Assembly: GCA_944389415.1 (NCBI GenBank)
Contig: CALXMF010000008.1
Location: forward strand, 1 to 64,000
Direction: 5' to 3'
DNA length: 64,000 nucleotides
From: an uncultured Spirochaetota bacterium
GTDB lineage: Bacteria > Spirochaetota > Spirochaetia > Treponematales > Treponemataceae
The translations under genes were made by a program, and so were the position numbers. Each line of letters begins with the position of its first letter. Within the stretch, counting starts at the first letter, position 1. Below the pieces are notes generated by a model, which was given only the letters and a program-made list of their open reading frames with translations, searched no databases and was not told the DNA's origin. Of this stretch, positions 1 to 7,422 are shown piece by piece.

Positions 1-82
1 TATTTAACGTAGCATGATGGATATGTGGCTTTTTTCAGAATCAAAATTGCGAACTAAATTTGACACAATCTATTTTTAAAAC

Positions 83-121
83 GTTTTTAATCTTATTTTG
101 TCCCGAAATAAGATTAAAAAC
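83..121. repeat. AT-rich perfect inverted repeat
   Basis: A 16-bp perfect stem (83-98 pairing with 106-121) flanks a seven-base loop, TGTCCCG. It lies about 115 bp past the stop of the minus-strand membrane gene. The stem is almost entirely A/T and neither strand has a clean T-run directly after it, so it is not a textbook intrinsic terminator. It could be a weak terminator or a protein-binding site. Apart from this, bases 1-237 show nothing recognisable. Confidence 0.6.
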
Positions 122-237
122 AATCTGAATTTAAACTTTTTTTTAATCAAAGAAAGATTATTTTTTTTGTGTCTTGTAATACTGCTAAACAAATATGAGA
201 TGTATTATAAGCATAATCTGCTATACTATGGCTGCTT

Positions 238-1710
238 TTACAGTTTTTTACGTATAAATTGCGGCCGTACTGTATGGGGATTAAACCAGTTATTATATGT
301 TGCGGCAATGGCCTCTTCCTCATTTTGCAGGTAGCGCTGCCATACATCTTCTCTGATCAGTGTGTAATGTGAGTCAATGGGATGAATATACCGTGAAAAA
401 TCTTCTCTGCTCAAATCGGCCAGATTGTTTTCCAGAGAAATTATATGGACTCCGTAAGCAAGCCGCCATAATTTTTCTGGAGGAACAGGAAAATCCGGTT
501 CATAATTCAGGCAGTCCCGCAGGTTTTTATAATAGGTATACACATGATTCAATCCCAGATGTGCGATAAGCAGTGAGTCATCCGGCAGCTCAATATCCTG
601 GATTACCTGTCTGTAGTATGGAAAAGGTGGATCATGAGAGGGATTATAGCTGTGTACTGAGATAATTGTTCCCGGTATAGTCACACACAACGCGACCGAA
701 AAAAATACGATCCGGTTTCTGCCGGACTGTATCAACATATTATGTATTCCCAGTATAAGTATAATAATACCTGCCGGTACAGCTGATAGCAGCATTCTGT
801 ATCCCATATCCAGAACATTCAAATTCCAGAATGGGAAAAACAGTATGGGAGCGGCGAGCACGGCCAAATCCAGATATTTTTTTCTTGCGCATTGCAGTGT
901 TCTGAAAATACATAGAAGCCAGACGGTGATAAACAGAACAGACAGTTCGCTGCAAATTCGCATTCCGATAGTGTTTCTCATAAAAGCTGAAAATACCGGC
1001 AGTACGGGTCCTGACGCGAATACTGATGCAAAACGGGGAAGCTGCCGGGAAAATATAATAACCCCCAGAATCATGCTTATAGTAAGAAATGCTATCTGAT
1101 GATGAAGGGGGCGTTTTCGGAGAAACAGAATAACCGTGAATAAAAACGCACAGGCGGCAGAGACCAGATGACTGAAAACACAACATAAAAAGAGTAAAAC
1201 AGCAAGGATAATCCTTAAAATATACCGGACTTTTGATATTTGTATATCCTGATAGCAAAGCTGTATGAGAACTGCTGCATAAAAGAGAAAAAACACCATG
1301 CCGGTAAGATTGTTTATATAATTTGTGGCCATTGAAGCTGCGGCAAAAGATGAGCCGCAGAGAAAGAATCCCGTTAGAGAGGGTAGATACGGAATTTTCA
1401 TAGAACGGAGCACTATATATACTCCCAGACACAAAAGGGCTGACATCAGTGCGGCAATAGTTTTGCAGCCCGTTATGGCGTCGCCGCAGAACAGGGATGT
1501 AATACCGCAGAGGTAATATCCGATTTTGTAATCAGGATTTTCCAATTTACCGTATTGCATAAAGGATTTTGCTTGCAGTGCATAGTAGTATCCGTCCAGG
1601 CCGGCAGGTTCCGGTGACTTATTCAGCATATACAAGCGAACAGAAAATACAAAGGCGGTACAAAGAAATAGGATGAAACTCCACAGGACTGTTTTATTTA
1701 TATCCCTCAT
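238..1710 (-). CDS. GT-C-like multi-pass membrane protein, putative glycosyltransferase
   Basis: A 490-residue protein with an N-terminal membrane anchor and about ten further hydrophobic segments. The first external loop carries an acidic-aromatic motif (GLDGYYYALQAKS, near residue 38), which recalls the catalytic loop of GT-C enzymes such as ArnT and the protein mannosyltransferases. These use polyprenyl-phosphate sugars at the outer face of the inner membrane. A hydrophilic C-terminal domain of about 120 residues follows the last membrane segment. The gene lies 16 bp after a hexapeptide acyltransferase on the same strand, so the pair is probably one glycan-modifying operon. The family is inferred from topology and one motif, so the substrate is unknown. 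Confidence 0.6.
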   Translation of the reverse strand: MRDINKTVLWSFILFLCTAFVFSVRLYMLNKSPEPAGLDGYYYALQAKSFMQYGKLENPDYKIGYYLCGITSLFCGDAITGCKTIAALMSALLCLGVYIVLRSMKIPYLPSLTGFFLCGSSFAAASMATNYINNLTGMVFFLFYAAVLIQLCYQDIQISKVRYILRIILAVLLFLCCVFSHLVSAACAFLFTVILFLRKRPLHHQIAFLTISMILGVIIFSRQLPRFASVFASGPVLPVFSAFMRNTIGMRICSELSVLFITVWLLCIFRTLQCARKKYLDLAVLAAPILFFPFWNLNVLDMGYRMLLSAVPAGIIILILGIHNMLIQSGRNRIVFFSVALCVTIPGTIISVHSYNPSHDPPFPYYRQVIQDIELPDDSLLIAHLGLNHVYTYYKNLRDCLNYEPDFPVPPEKLWRLAYGVHIISLENNLADLSREDFSRYIHPIDSHYTLIREDVWQRYLQNEEEAIAATYNNWFNPHTVRPQFIRKKL

Positions 1711-1726
1711 AGTAAAATCCTTTTAT

Positions 1727-2221
1727 TCAGAGATTCCGTTTTATGACTGCCGGGGAGCCTGCTGCAAGGACATTTTCGGGAATATCTTGCAGCACAACAG
1801 AACCCGCACCGATAACTGTTCCGCCGCCAATCTTACTGCAGAGAATCAGAACTCTCATACCGCACCATATGCCCTTGCCCAGTTCAATATCATGCATAAT
1901 ACAGCGCCCGGCTCTGTGTTCGGGTTCTCCTGTTATATGACTCTGGCAGTTAAAAGCTGTTTCCGGGCCGATTTCACAGTTTTCTCCGATTTTTACTCTA
2001 TTGAATCCGGCCGTGTATATCCGGCAGTTCTGGCCTATCCATACATGTTCGCCAATTTCAATGCTGCCTGGACCATAAACTCTAAATCCGGAATTGACTC
2101 TCGCATTTTTTGCAATTTTTACCCCCATCATTCTCAGAATAAATCTTCTGTATCCAAAGCAGCTGGAAGGGAGTAAATCCACACATTTATTCAGAATAAA
2201 TCTTTTTAGTGACACCAGCAT
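1727..2221 (-). CDS. Hexapeptide-repeat (LbH) acyltransferase, WcaF/maltose-acetyltransferase type
   Basis: A 164-residue left-handed beta-helix protein. Isoleucine/valine-spaced hexapeptides run from about residue 35 to the end (IEIGEHVWIG, KIGENCEIGP, IGGGTVIGAGSVV). The C-terminus ends in the usual AAGSPAVIKRNL of O-acetyltransferases that use acetyl-CoA on sugars. The likely catalytic histidine is in CQSHITGE. The first 11 codons lie inside the 165-bp direct repeat that also carries the divergent promoter of the next gene. No clear Shine-Dalgarno sequence precedes the ATG; an internal start near Met31 (MMGVKI) is possible and would still leave the helix intact. It probably acts with the downstream GT-C-like protein. 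Confidence 0.75.
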   Translation of the reverse strand: MLVSLKRFILNKCVDLLPSSCFGYRRFILRMMGVKIAKNARVNSGFRVYGPGSIEIGEHVWIGQNCRIYTAGFNRVKIGENCEIGPETAFNCQSHITGEPEHRAGRCIMHDIELGKGIWCGMRVLILCSKIGGGTVIGAGSVVLQDIPENVLAAGSPAVIKRNL

Positions 2222-2353
2222 ATATTCATAGTATACTATATCTAGTGTTTTACGCTATATTTTTATTATAAGAGGCAGAGGGGCAGTATGAAAAAACGTG
2301 TTTTTGTTTTTATTTTAGCGGGAATATCTGTTATGCTTTACGCTCAGGCTAAC
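2189..2353. repeat. 165-bp perfect direct repeat, copy 1 (promoter + RBS + signal peptide)
   Basis: Bases 2189-2353 are identical to 3389-3553, a spacing of exactly 1200 bp. The unit holds the first 11 codons of the minus-strand acyltransferase, the divergent intergenic region with A/T-rich -10-like hexamers, the ribosome site (AGAGGCAGAGGGGC), and the first 22 codons (MKKRVFVFILAGISVMLYAQ plus AN) of the plus-strand gene. Identity stops sharply at both edges. Confidence 0.97.
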
Positions 2354-3262
2354 CCTATGAGAAAAAATAGTAATGAGCTAGAACGAATTGTTTATTCTTC
2401 GCCAGAAATTAAGGATAGATTTGGCGAACGTTATGAATTGAAATTATTGAAAGAATATAGTTTTATAAATCATTCTTATTTGATTATTTTAGGGATATGG
2501 TTTCATATCCCTTATAAAGTATTTCGTATGGTTTATATTATCACAAAAAATGACAAAGTAGAAGCACAATATAATGTTCCTGTTCCTCTAACAGTTTTTG
2601 ATATGAAGGAAAATTTCTATGACTCAAATTTATTTAAACAAATATTGAGATTCAAATTGTTAGATAATACTGTTATTTCATTTCAATATGATTTTAATCA
2701 TGATGGAACGGATGATCTTCTTTATTTTTCTCACAGTAATAGAACAGGAAATATTAACTGTTACATATATTCAATTAGTATAGATATAAAATTAATAAAA
2801 GCTTTTGATGTTTCAGGAAGGGTTGGGTTTGCTATATATCCGGAATTTATAAATTATAAATTCCGGCAAGGGATCAAATTTTATACTGGGGAAGAATATT
2901 TGTTTTATTACTATGACCGGGTTCAGCAAAAATATGTACAGGATACGGAAGCGGCAAGCGATGAATTGGAGAAAATCCACGGCAGTCCTGATTTCTTTGC
3001 TGAGGCGGGGATCGACTTTTTGAAGTTGGAGCGGCCGCTTGTTGAGTCTGACTTGGAAGGATTTTCGAAAGCTGCGCTGAGGGTCTGGAGAAACGCGGTG
3101 TATGCTCGGCGCGGACGTACGTTTCAAAGCGAAGATTTACAGGCGCTATTCAACGAATATGTATGGTACAAGCCAGACGAGGAATACAGCGACGAAAAAT
3201 TGAGCGAAGTCGACAGGGCAAATATACAGTTAATCAGCCAGTTTGAAAAAAATGCCGAGTGA
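2288..3262 (+). CDS. Exported protein with C-terminal YARHG domain
   Basis: A 324-residue protein with a Sec signal peptide (MKKRVFVFILAGISVMLYAQA) supplied by the 165-bp repeat. The middle part (about residues 25-200) is not recognised; it includes an Asp-rich turn, YDFNHDGTDDLLYFS, of the type seen in VCBS/EF-like calcium loops. The tail (about residues 255-324) is a YARHG domain: WRNAVYARRGRTFQ, then LQALFNEYVWYKPDEEY, as in the family pattern RNxIYARHGxxF...WYxP. YARHG domains occur in exported bacterial proteins; their role is not established. Base composition changes inside the gene: about 30% GC at 2401-2460 against about 55% at 3001-3060. This suggests the tail has a different origin from the body. 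Confidence 0.85.
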   Translation: MKKRVFVFILAGISVMLYAQANPMRKNSNELERIVYSSPEIKDRFGERYELKLLKEYSFINHSYLIILGIWFHIPYKVFRMVYIITKNDKVEAQYNVPVPLTVFDMKENFYDSNLFKQILRFKLLDNTVISFQYDFNHDGTDDLLYFSHSNRTGNINCYIYSISIDIKLIKAFDVSGRVGFAIYPEFINYKFRQGIKFYTGEEYLFYYYDRVQQKYVQDTEAASDELEKIHGSPDFFAEAGIDFLKLERPLVESDLEGFSKAALRVWRNAVYARRGRTFQSEDLQALFNEYVWYKPDEEYSDEKLSEVDRANIQLISQFEKNAE

Positions 3263-3334
3263 TGGACATGGAAAGGAATAGACAGATACTGGTGGAAAAG
3301 TGCGGAGCTATATATACATACAAAAAAGCACCGT

Positions 3335-3421
3335 TTATTTTGTAAATTCCGGTAGATTTTTTTGCCTGTTGCAGAAAACTGGTGTATAATTCAGAATAAA
3401 TCTTTTTAGTGACACCAGCAT
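3335..3421 (-). pseudogene. Truncated copy of the acyltransferase 5' end
   Basis: The second repeat copy carries the acyltransferase start again on the minus strand. It encodes MLVSLKRFILN and then leaves the homologous sequence, reaching a stop after 17 unrelated residues. It is a by-product of the duplication and shows that the repeat boundary falls inside a coding sequence, not at a gene border. Confidence 0.75.
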
Positions 3422-3553
3422 ATATTCATAGTATACTATATCTAGTGTTTTACGCTATATTTTTATTATAAGAGGCAGAGGGGCAGTATGAAAAAACGTG
3501 TTTTTGTTTTTATTTTAGCGGGAATATCTGTTATGCTTTACGCTCAGGCTAAC
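3389..3553. repeat. 165-bp perfect direct repeat, copy 2
   Basis: Identical to 2189-2353. This copy drives and supplies the signal peptide of the glycan-binding protein gene that starts at 3488. Absence of any substitution in the non-coding part argues for a recent duplication or ongoing gene conversion. Confidence 0.97.
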
Positions 3554-4606
3554 TGGTTCAAAGCGCAAAGTGACAGTGCTACCATAAAGTCAGTGACAGC
3601 TACCAGTGAACTGGTAGAAGCGCAGTATGACGGAAAGTACCTGTATCCGCCTGTGAATATTGTGGACGGAGATTTCTCCAGTACGTGGTGCGAAGCAGAT
3701 CAAAATGGCCCGGGAATCGGTGAAGCCATAACCATTGAACTTGAAGAACCTGTGACTTTTGATGAGCTTCAGATAGTAAACGGTTTTGTTTACAAAGATT
3801 ACTATCATAAAAACAACAGGGTCAAATCTTTCCTTTTGACACAGACTGCAAAAGAACATTTTCAGCAGAAAGAATATATGTTGCAGGATAATGTGCAGGA
3901 TTGGCAGTCAGTCAAATTTGATTTGGATCAGACCGCGCAGACACTCACTATTGAAATAAGGGATGTGTACAGAGGAACTACATATAATGATACCTGTCTT
4001 GATGATATTCGCCTTTTGTATAAAGGAAAAGTTATTCCTTTTAAGAATGTGGCTACAATCAAAAAAGCTCAGGAAGAAAATTCAAAGTTAATGCTTACTA
4101 CCAATGCAGAAGAATTCAGAAAACAGTTTTTATCCCTTCCTTCTATAAAAGATGGTGATTCGCCAACTGAACTTCTGTATCTGACTACAGAAAAACAGCA
4201 AGAAAACAATGGTCTTACTATTAGGATAGTAGGCAATGCAATTCAAGATATGTATAGTTGTACTGTAACAAGCAAAAAAGATGTCCTCGTATCCTGGTTA
4301 GATGATATTGTTGATAACAATTCTTTTTACAAAAAGCAAGTTCAAGAGATTCGTTCTGATATTAACGCCAACGATTACAAAGCCTTTACTTTCGGGATAA
4401 AACCAATATGGTGGCGAGATAGGGGAATTAAGTATGAAATTGGTAATTCAAGAATTATAGAAACCCGAAAAGTGGATTATGTAGAGGTAAAAACTGTTAC
4501 CCTTTTGAAAATTGATGGTAATGCGGTTTTTGTCAACGGAGTGAAATATACTGTCTTGGAACCGGAAGGCGTATATAATGCCTGTGTGTATGAAGAGACT
4601 TGGTAA
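3488..4606 (+). CDS. Exported protein with NADase-type glycan-binding (discoidin-like) domain
   Basis: A 372-residue protein with the same 22-residue N-terminus as the preceding gene. Residues about 25-190 form a discoidin/NADase-type glycan-binding domain: the block NIVDGDFSSTWCEADQNGPG, then a beta-rich stretch (ITIELEEPVTFDELQIVNGF), then DTCLDDIRLLYKG at the end. This architecture is common in treponemal exported proteins and in NAD-glycohydrolase toxins, where it binds glycans. Residues 200-372 are not recognised and no catalytic motif is visible. The location is periplasmic or surface; no lipobox is present. The C-terminal half is more AT-rich than the binding domain, so this gene may also be a mosaic. 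Confidence 0.8.
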   Translation: MKKRVFVFILAGISVMLYAQANWFKAQSDSATIKSVTATSELVEAQYDGKYLYPPVNIVDGDFSSTWCEADQNGPGIGEAITIELEEPVTFDELQIVNGFVYKDYYHKNNRVKSFLLTQTAKEHFQQKEYMLQDNVQDWQSVKFDLDQTAQTLTIEIRDVYRGTTYNDTCLDDIRLLYKGKVIPFKNVATIKKAQEENSKLMLTTNAEEFRKQFLSLPSIKDGDSPTELLYLTTEKQQENNGLTIRIVGNAIQDMYSCTVTSKKDVLVSWLDDIVDNNSFYKKQVQEIRSDINANDYKAFTFGIKPIWWRDRGIKYEIGNSRIIETRKVDYVEVKTVTLLKIDGNAVFVNGVKYTVLEPEGVYNACVYEETW

Positions 4607-4636
4607 TATTCGATTTTGGTTCAGGATTAGAATGTT

Positions 4637-5476
4637 ATGTACCGGTTTATACCGCAAAAAAAACGCTCAAAACTTCGTGTAATCTGCGGAGTAATTGTCT
4701 ATTCCTGTCTTAGATATTTTTTGTGGTTTAAATATAGAAAACTCTTTGCTTCTGTAGAAAAAATACCGGCACTGGATGCGGAGAAACAGTTCCCGTACGT
4801 AGTCTTTTCTCATTCGGTGCCTGTATTCCGCAATCTAAGCAAAGAAGACTGTGATTTACAGCAGGGAAAAGTCCATAATCTGAGTATAGCGGTCAGAAAA
4901 GTTGATAAAACTGTTGTAAAACCGGGGCAGATATTTTCTTACTGGAAGTTGATTGGAAATCCGACTCGTCTAAAAGGATATAAAAAAGGCATGATGCTGA
5001 TAAACGGGAAACCATCTGCAAAAATCGGCGGCGGACTTTGTGCTCTTTCCAATTTTATTTACTGGATGACATTGCATTCCCCGTTAACCGTTATTGAGCG
5101 CTTCCGTCATAGTTACGATGTATTTCCTGATTCAAACAGGACGCAGCCTTTTGGAAGCGGCGCGACATGTGTATATAACTATCGGGATCTCATGATAAAA
5201 AACGAAACGGAAGCGGTGTTTCTTCTGAAAGTCTGGATAGAAAATGACCGGCTTCAGGGACAGTGGCGAAGTACTATTCAATTTACAGAGCACTATCAGG
5301 TCTATCAGAAAGATCATTGGATAACGGCAGAGATTGGCGGTGCTTACATGCGGCACAATACGCTTTACCGGAAAATTCTATCCGTTCAAAATGGTACTGA
5401 AACTGTTTTGCGTGACGAAAAAATTACCGAAAATCACGCACTTATGATGTATCCCCCCTTTTTGGAAAACAGATAA
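4637..5476 (+). CDS. VanW family protein
   Basis: A 279-residue protein with a hydrophobic N-terminal segment (VICGVIVYSCLRYFLWF). The VanW core is clear: VVKPGQIFSYWKLIG, then GYKKGMMLINGK, then IGGGLCALSNFIYWMTLHS and ERFRHSYDVFPD. VanW proteins accompany some vancomycin-resistance clusters but are widespread outside them; their biochemical function is not established and nothing here indicates resistance. The gene starts 30 bp after the preceding stop on the same strand, with no terminator seen between them, so it may be read from the same promoter. Confidence 0.85.
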   Translation: MYRFIPQKKRSKLRVICGVIVYSCLRYFLWFKYRKLFASVEKIPALDAEKQFPYVVFSHSVPVFRNLSKEDCDLQQGKVHNLSIAVRKVDKTVVKPGQIFSYWKLIGNPTRLKGYKKGMMLINGKPSAKIGGGLCALSNFIYWMTLHSPLTVIERFRHSYDVFPDSNRTQPFGSGATCVYNYRDLMIKNETEAVFLLKVWIENDRLQGQWRSTIQFTEHYQVYQKDHWITAEIGGAYMRHNTLYRKILSVQNGTETVLRDEKITENHALMMYPPFLENR

Positions 5477-5532
5477 TTATTATTTTGACAGATTGTTCTG
5501 TTTTCTTATTCATCCTCGGTTTTGTAGGATGG

Positions 5533-5561
5533 TTGACTCTTTTGTTTGTGTTTCATATAAT
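5533..5561 (+). promoter_or_regulatory. Promoter of the rpsF-ssb-rpsR-rplI-dnaB operon
   Basis: TTGACT at 5533-5538, a 17-bp spacer, and a perfect TATAAT at 5556-5561. Transcription would start near 5568, giving a leader of about 50 bases before rpsF. Confidence 0.8.
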
Positions 5562-5616
5562 TATCGCACCCCTTGAAGCTGCGTATGCAGTTTCCAATTG
5601 TCCATAAGGAGATTGT

Positions 5617-5898
5617 ATGAGAAAGTATGAACTGATGACGATCTTCCCTATTGAGGAAGAGAAGTGCAAGGCCGGTCTCGAATCGCTGAAAGCGACGATG
5701 GGAGAGTTTGGTGTTGAAATTGAGAAAGAAGAGCCGTTTGGTGATCGTGATCTGTGCTATGAGGTAAAGCGTCAGAATCGCGGCCGATATATTCTGTTTA
5801 ATATCAAGGTAAATCCTGCAAAAATTGCTGATTTGGATCAGCGCTTTAAGTTAAACGATAATCTTCTCAAATATATGTTTGTCAAAATTGACGAATAG
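5617..5898 (+). CDS. rpsF: 30S ribosomal protein S6
   Basis: A 93-residue S6 protein, normal length for the family. MRKYELMTIF at the start and the RGRYILFNIKVNP segment are typical. S6 binds S18 and 16S rRNA in the platform of the small subunit, and the S18 gene is two genes downstream. The ribosome site AAGGAG lies eight bases before the ATG. First gene of a five-gene operon in the order long known from treponemes. Confidence 0.95.
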   Translation: MRKYELMTIFPIEEEKCKAGLESLKATMGEFGVEIEKEEPFGDRDLCYEVKRQNRGRYILFNIKVNPAKIADLDQRFKLNDNLLKYMFVKIDE

Positions 5899-5915
5899 TT
5901 GTACTGGAGGCAGGT

Positions 5916-6428
5916 ATGGCAGATGTTAATTTTGTAGTTCTGATTGGCAGACTTACTCGTGATGCCGAATTAAAGTATACAAACGGTGGTTTCCCCGTTG
6001 CTAATTTTGCCATAGCTGTTAACCGTCGTCGGAAAAACGGTGATCAGTGGATTGATGAAGTAAGTTATTTTGATATCAGTTTGTTTGGTAAATCTGCGGA
6101 AAGCCTAAAACAGTATTTAATTAAAGGCAAACAAATTGCTGTTGAAGGTGAATTACGGCAAGATCGCTGGGAGCAGGATGGACAGACCCGCAGCAGAATA
6201 TTTATTGCTGCAAATACTGTTCAGCTGCTTGGTGGGAATCAGGGCGGAAGCGGCGGTATGACTGCCGGGGGGTACAGCCCTAATCAAAATGCGTCCCGCG
6301 GCGGATATCAAAATCGCAATTCTTATGATGGAGCGCCGCCTCAGAATGGCAGCTATACTCCTGAATCTTATATCCAGAATGACTATGATTCATCTGATCC
6401 CGGTTTCCCTTCTGATATTCCGTTCTGA
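5916..6428 (+). CDS. ssb: Single-stranded DNA-binding protein
   Basis: A 170-residue SSB. The N-terminal OB fold (about residues 1-110) has the typical INxxxLIGRLTRDAEL-like start (VVLIGRLTRDAELKYT) and the WIDEVSYFDISLFGK strand. It is followed by a Gly/Asn/Gln-rich disordered linker and the acidic C-terminal tip ending in DIPF, which recruits replication and repair proteins. It lies 17 bp after rpsF with a GGAGGCAG ribosome site. Confidence 0.96.
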   Translation: MADVNFVVLIGRLTRDAELKYTNGGFPVANFAIAVNRRRKNGDQWIDEVSYFDISLFGKSAESLKQYLIKGKQIAVEGELRQDRWEQDGQTRSRIFIAANTVQLLGGNQGGSGGMTAGGYSPNQNASRGGYQNRNSYDGAPPQNGSYTPESYIQNDYDSSDPGFPSDIPF

Positions 6429-6499
6429 TTATGTCGTGTGAACGGAATTTAAGCGGTTGTGTGCCGCAAGTTTCCATATATTACTAAGGAGTAATTATT

Positions 6500-6811
6500 A
6501 TGTCTGATGTAGAAAACAAAGATATTGATACAACACCTGATGTTCAGATGCAGGATGTAATTCGTGATGCTGATGAGCGCGCGCCTAGGGCGAAGGGTAA
6601 AACTTTTTTCCGAAAAAAGGTTTGCCGCTTCTGTGTTCAGAAAACACCGATCAATTATAAGGACGCTGAAATGCTGCGCCGCTATACAACAGAGCGCGGA
6701 AAGATTCTTCCTCGCCGTATTACTGGTACTTGTGCAAAGCATCAGCGCCGTCTTGCGCTTGAAATAAAGCGGGCACGTGCTATTTGTCTGCTTCCATTTG
6801 TCGCTAACTGA
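6500..6811 (+). CDS. rpsR: 30S ribosomal protein S18, N-terminally extended
   Basis: A 103-residue S18. The conserved core begins near residue 36 ([10 protein letters not shown]) and keeps a Cys pair (Cys42, Cys45) of the zinc-binding form. [20 protein letters not shown] is the RNA-binding signature. The first 35 residues are an acidic extension absent from most S18 proteins. The start is supported by AAGGAG 10 bases upstream of the ATG. Confidence 0.95.
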   Translation: MSDVENKDIDTTPDVQMQDVIRDADERAPRAKGKTFFRKKVCRFCVQKTPINYKDAEMLRRYTTERGKILPRRITGTCAKHQRRLALEIKRARAICLLPFVAN

Positions 6812-6898
6812 AAAAGGTTATCTGTATCTTTATACCCGGTTTAGCCGGACGGATCGAGCCAACTCCTGGTAACGATTTGTAATTTTTAGGAGCTTGAA

Positions 6899-7405
6899 AT
6901 GAAAATTATTCTGAATGAAGATGTTAAACACCTTGGTGAAGAAGGTGATGTGAAGATTGTTGCTAATGGATATGCCCGCAACTATCTGTTCCCTCGTAAT
7001 CTGGCTGTTCCTTATAATGATATGACTGTTGCGTACTTTGAAAGCCGCAAAGCGGAAATTGAAGCACGTAAGGAAGAAAAGCGAAAGGATGCGGCATCGT
7101 TAAAAGATAAGCTTGAGGCTCTTTCTTTGCAGCTTGTTATGCCTGCTGGTGCAAATGGCAAACTGTATGGTGCGGTTACTAATCAGACTATTGCTGAAGA
7201 ACTTCATAAAGCCGGATTTGAAATTGAGCGCAAACGTATTGAAATTCCCGGTTTGACAATTAAGTCTGTTGGTAAATATCATGCTTCCATTCGTTTGTAT
7301 GAAGCTGCTCAGGCTCAGATTGAGTTTTCTGTTATAAGTCAGCAGGACGCAGAAGCTGCTGCCCAGAAAGCGGCAGAATCTTCAGCGGCTCCTTCTGAAG
7401 AGTAA
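6899..7405 (+). CDS. rplI: 50S ribosomal protein L9
   Basis: A 168-residue L9 protein. The N-terminal rRNA-binding domain (MKIILNEDVKHLGEEGDVK, then ANGYARNYLFPRNLA) and the long connecting helix (residues about 40-75, Lys/Glu-rich) are clear. The C-terminal domain includes LYGAVTNQTIAEEL. The last 20 residues are an Ala/Glu-rich tail longer than usual. Ribosome site TTAGGAGC. Confidence 0.95.
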   Translation: MKIILNEDVKHLGEEGDVKIVANGYARNYLFPRNLAVPYNDMTVAYFESRKAEIEARKEEKRKDAASLKDKLEALSLQLVMPAGANGKLYGAVTNQTIAEELHKAGFEIERKRIEIPGLTIKSVGKYHASIRLYEAAQAQIEFSVISQQDAEAAAQKAAESSAAPSEE

Positions 7406-7422
7406 TACTTTATTTTCTGTGA

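Noticed and set aside
98-334. 78-residue plus-strand frame at the window start
   Set aside because: Overlaps the inverted repeat and the end of a minus-strand gene, has no ribosome site and no protein-like features beyond AT-rich hydrophobics.
740-1432. 230-residue frame overlapping the GT-C-like gene
   Set aside because: It is in another frame of the same strand, is Ser/Tyr/Cys-rich without family features, and the GT-C-like frame has clear membrane topology.
4637-5476. Vancomycin resistance
   Set aside because: VanW alone is widespread and of unknown function; none of the vanHAX-type genes is present.
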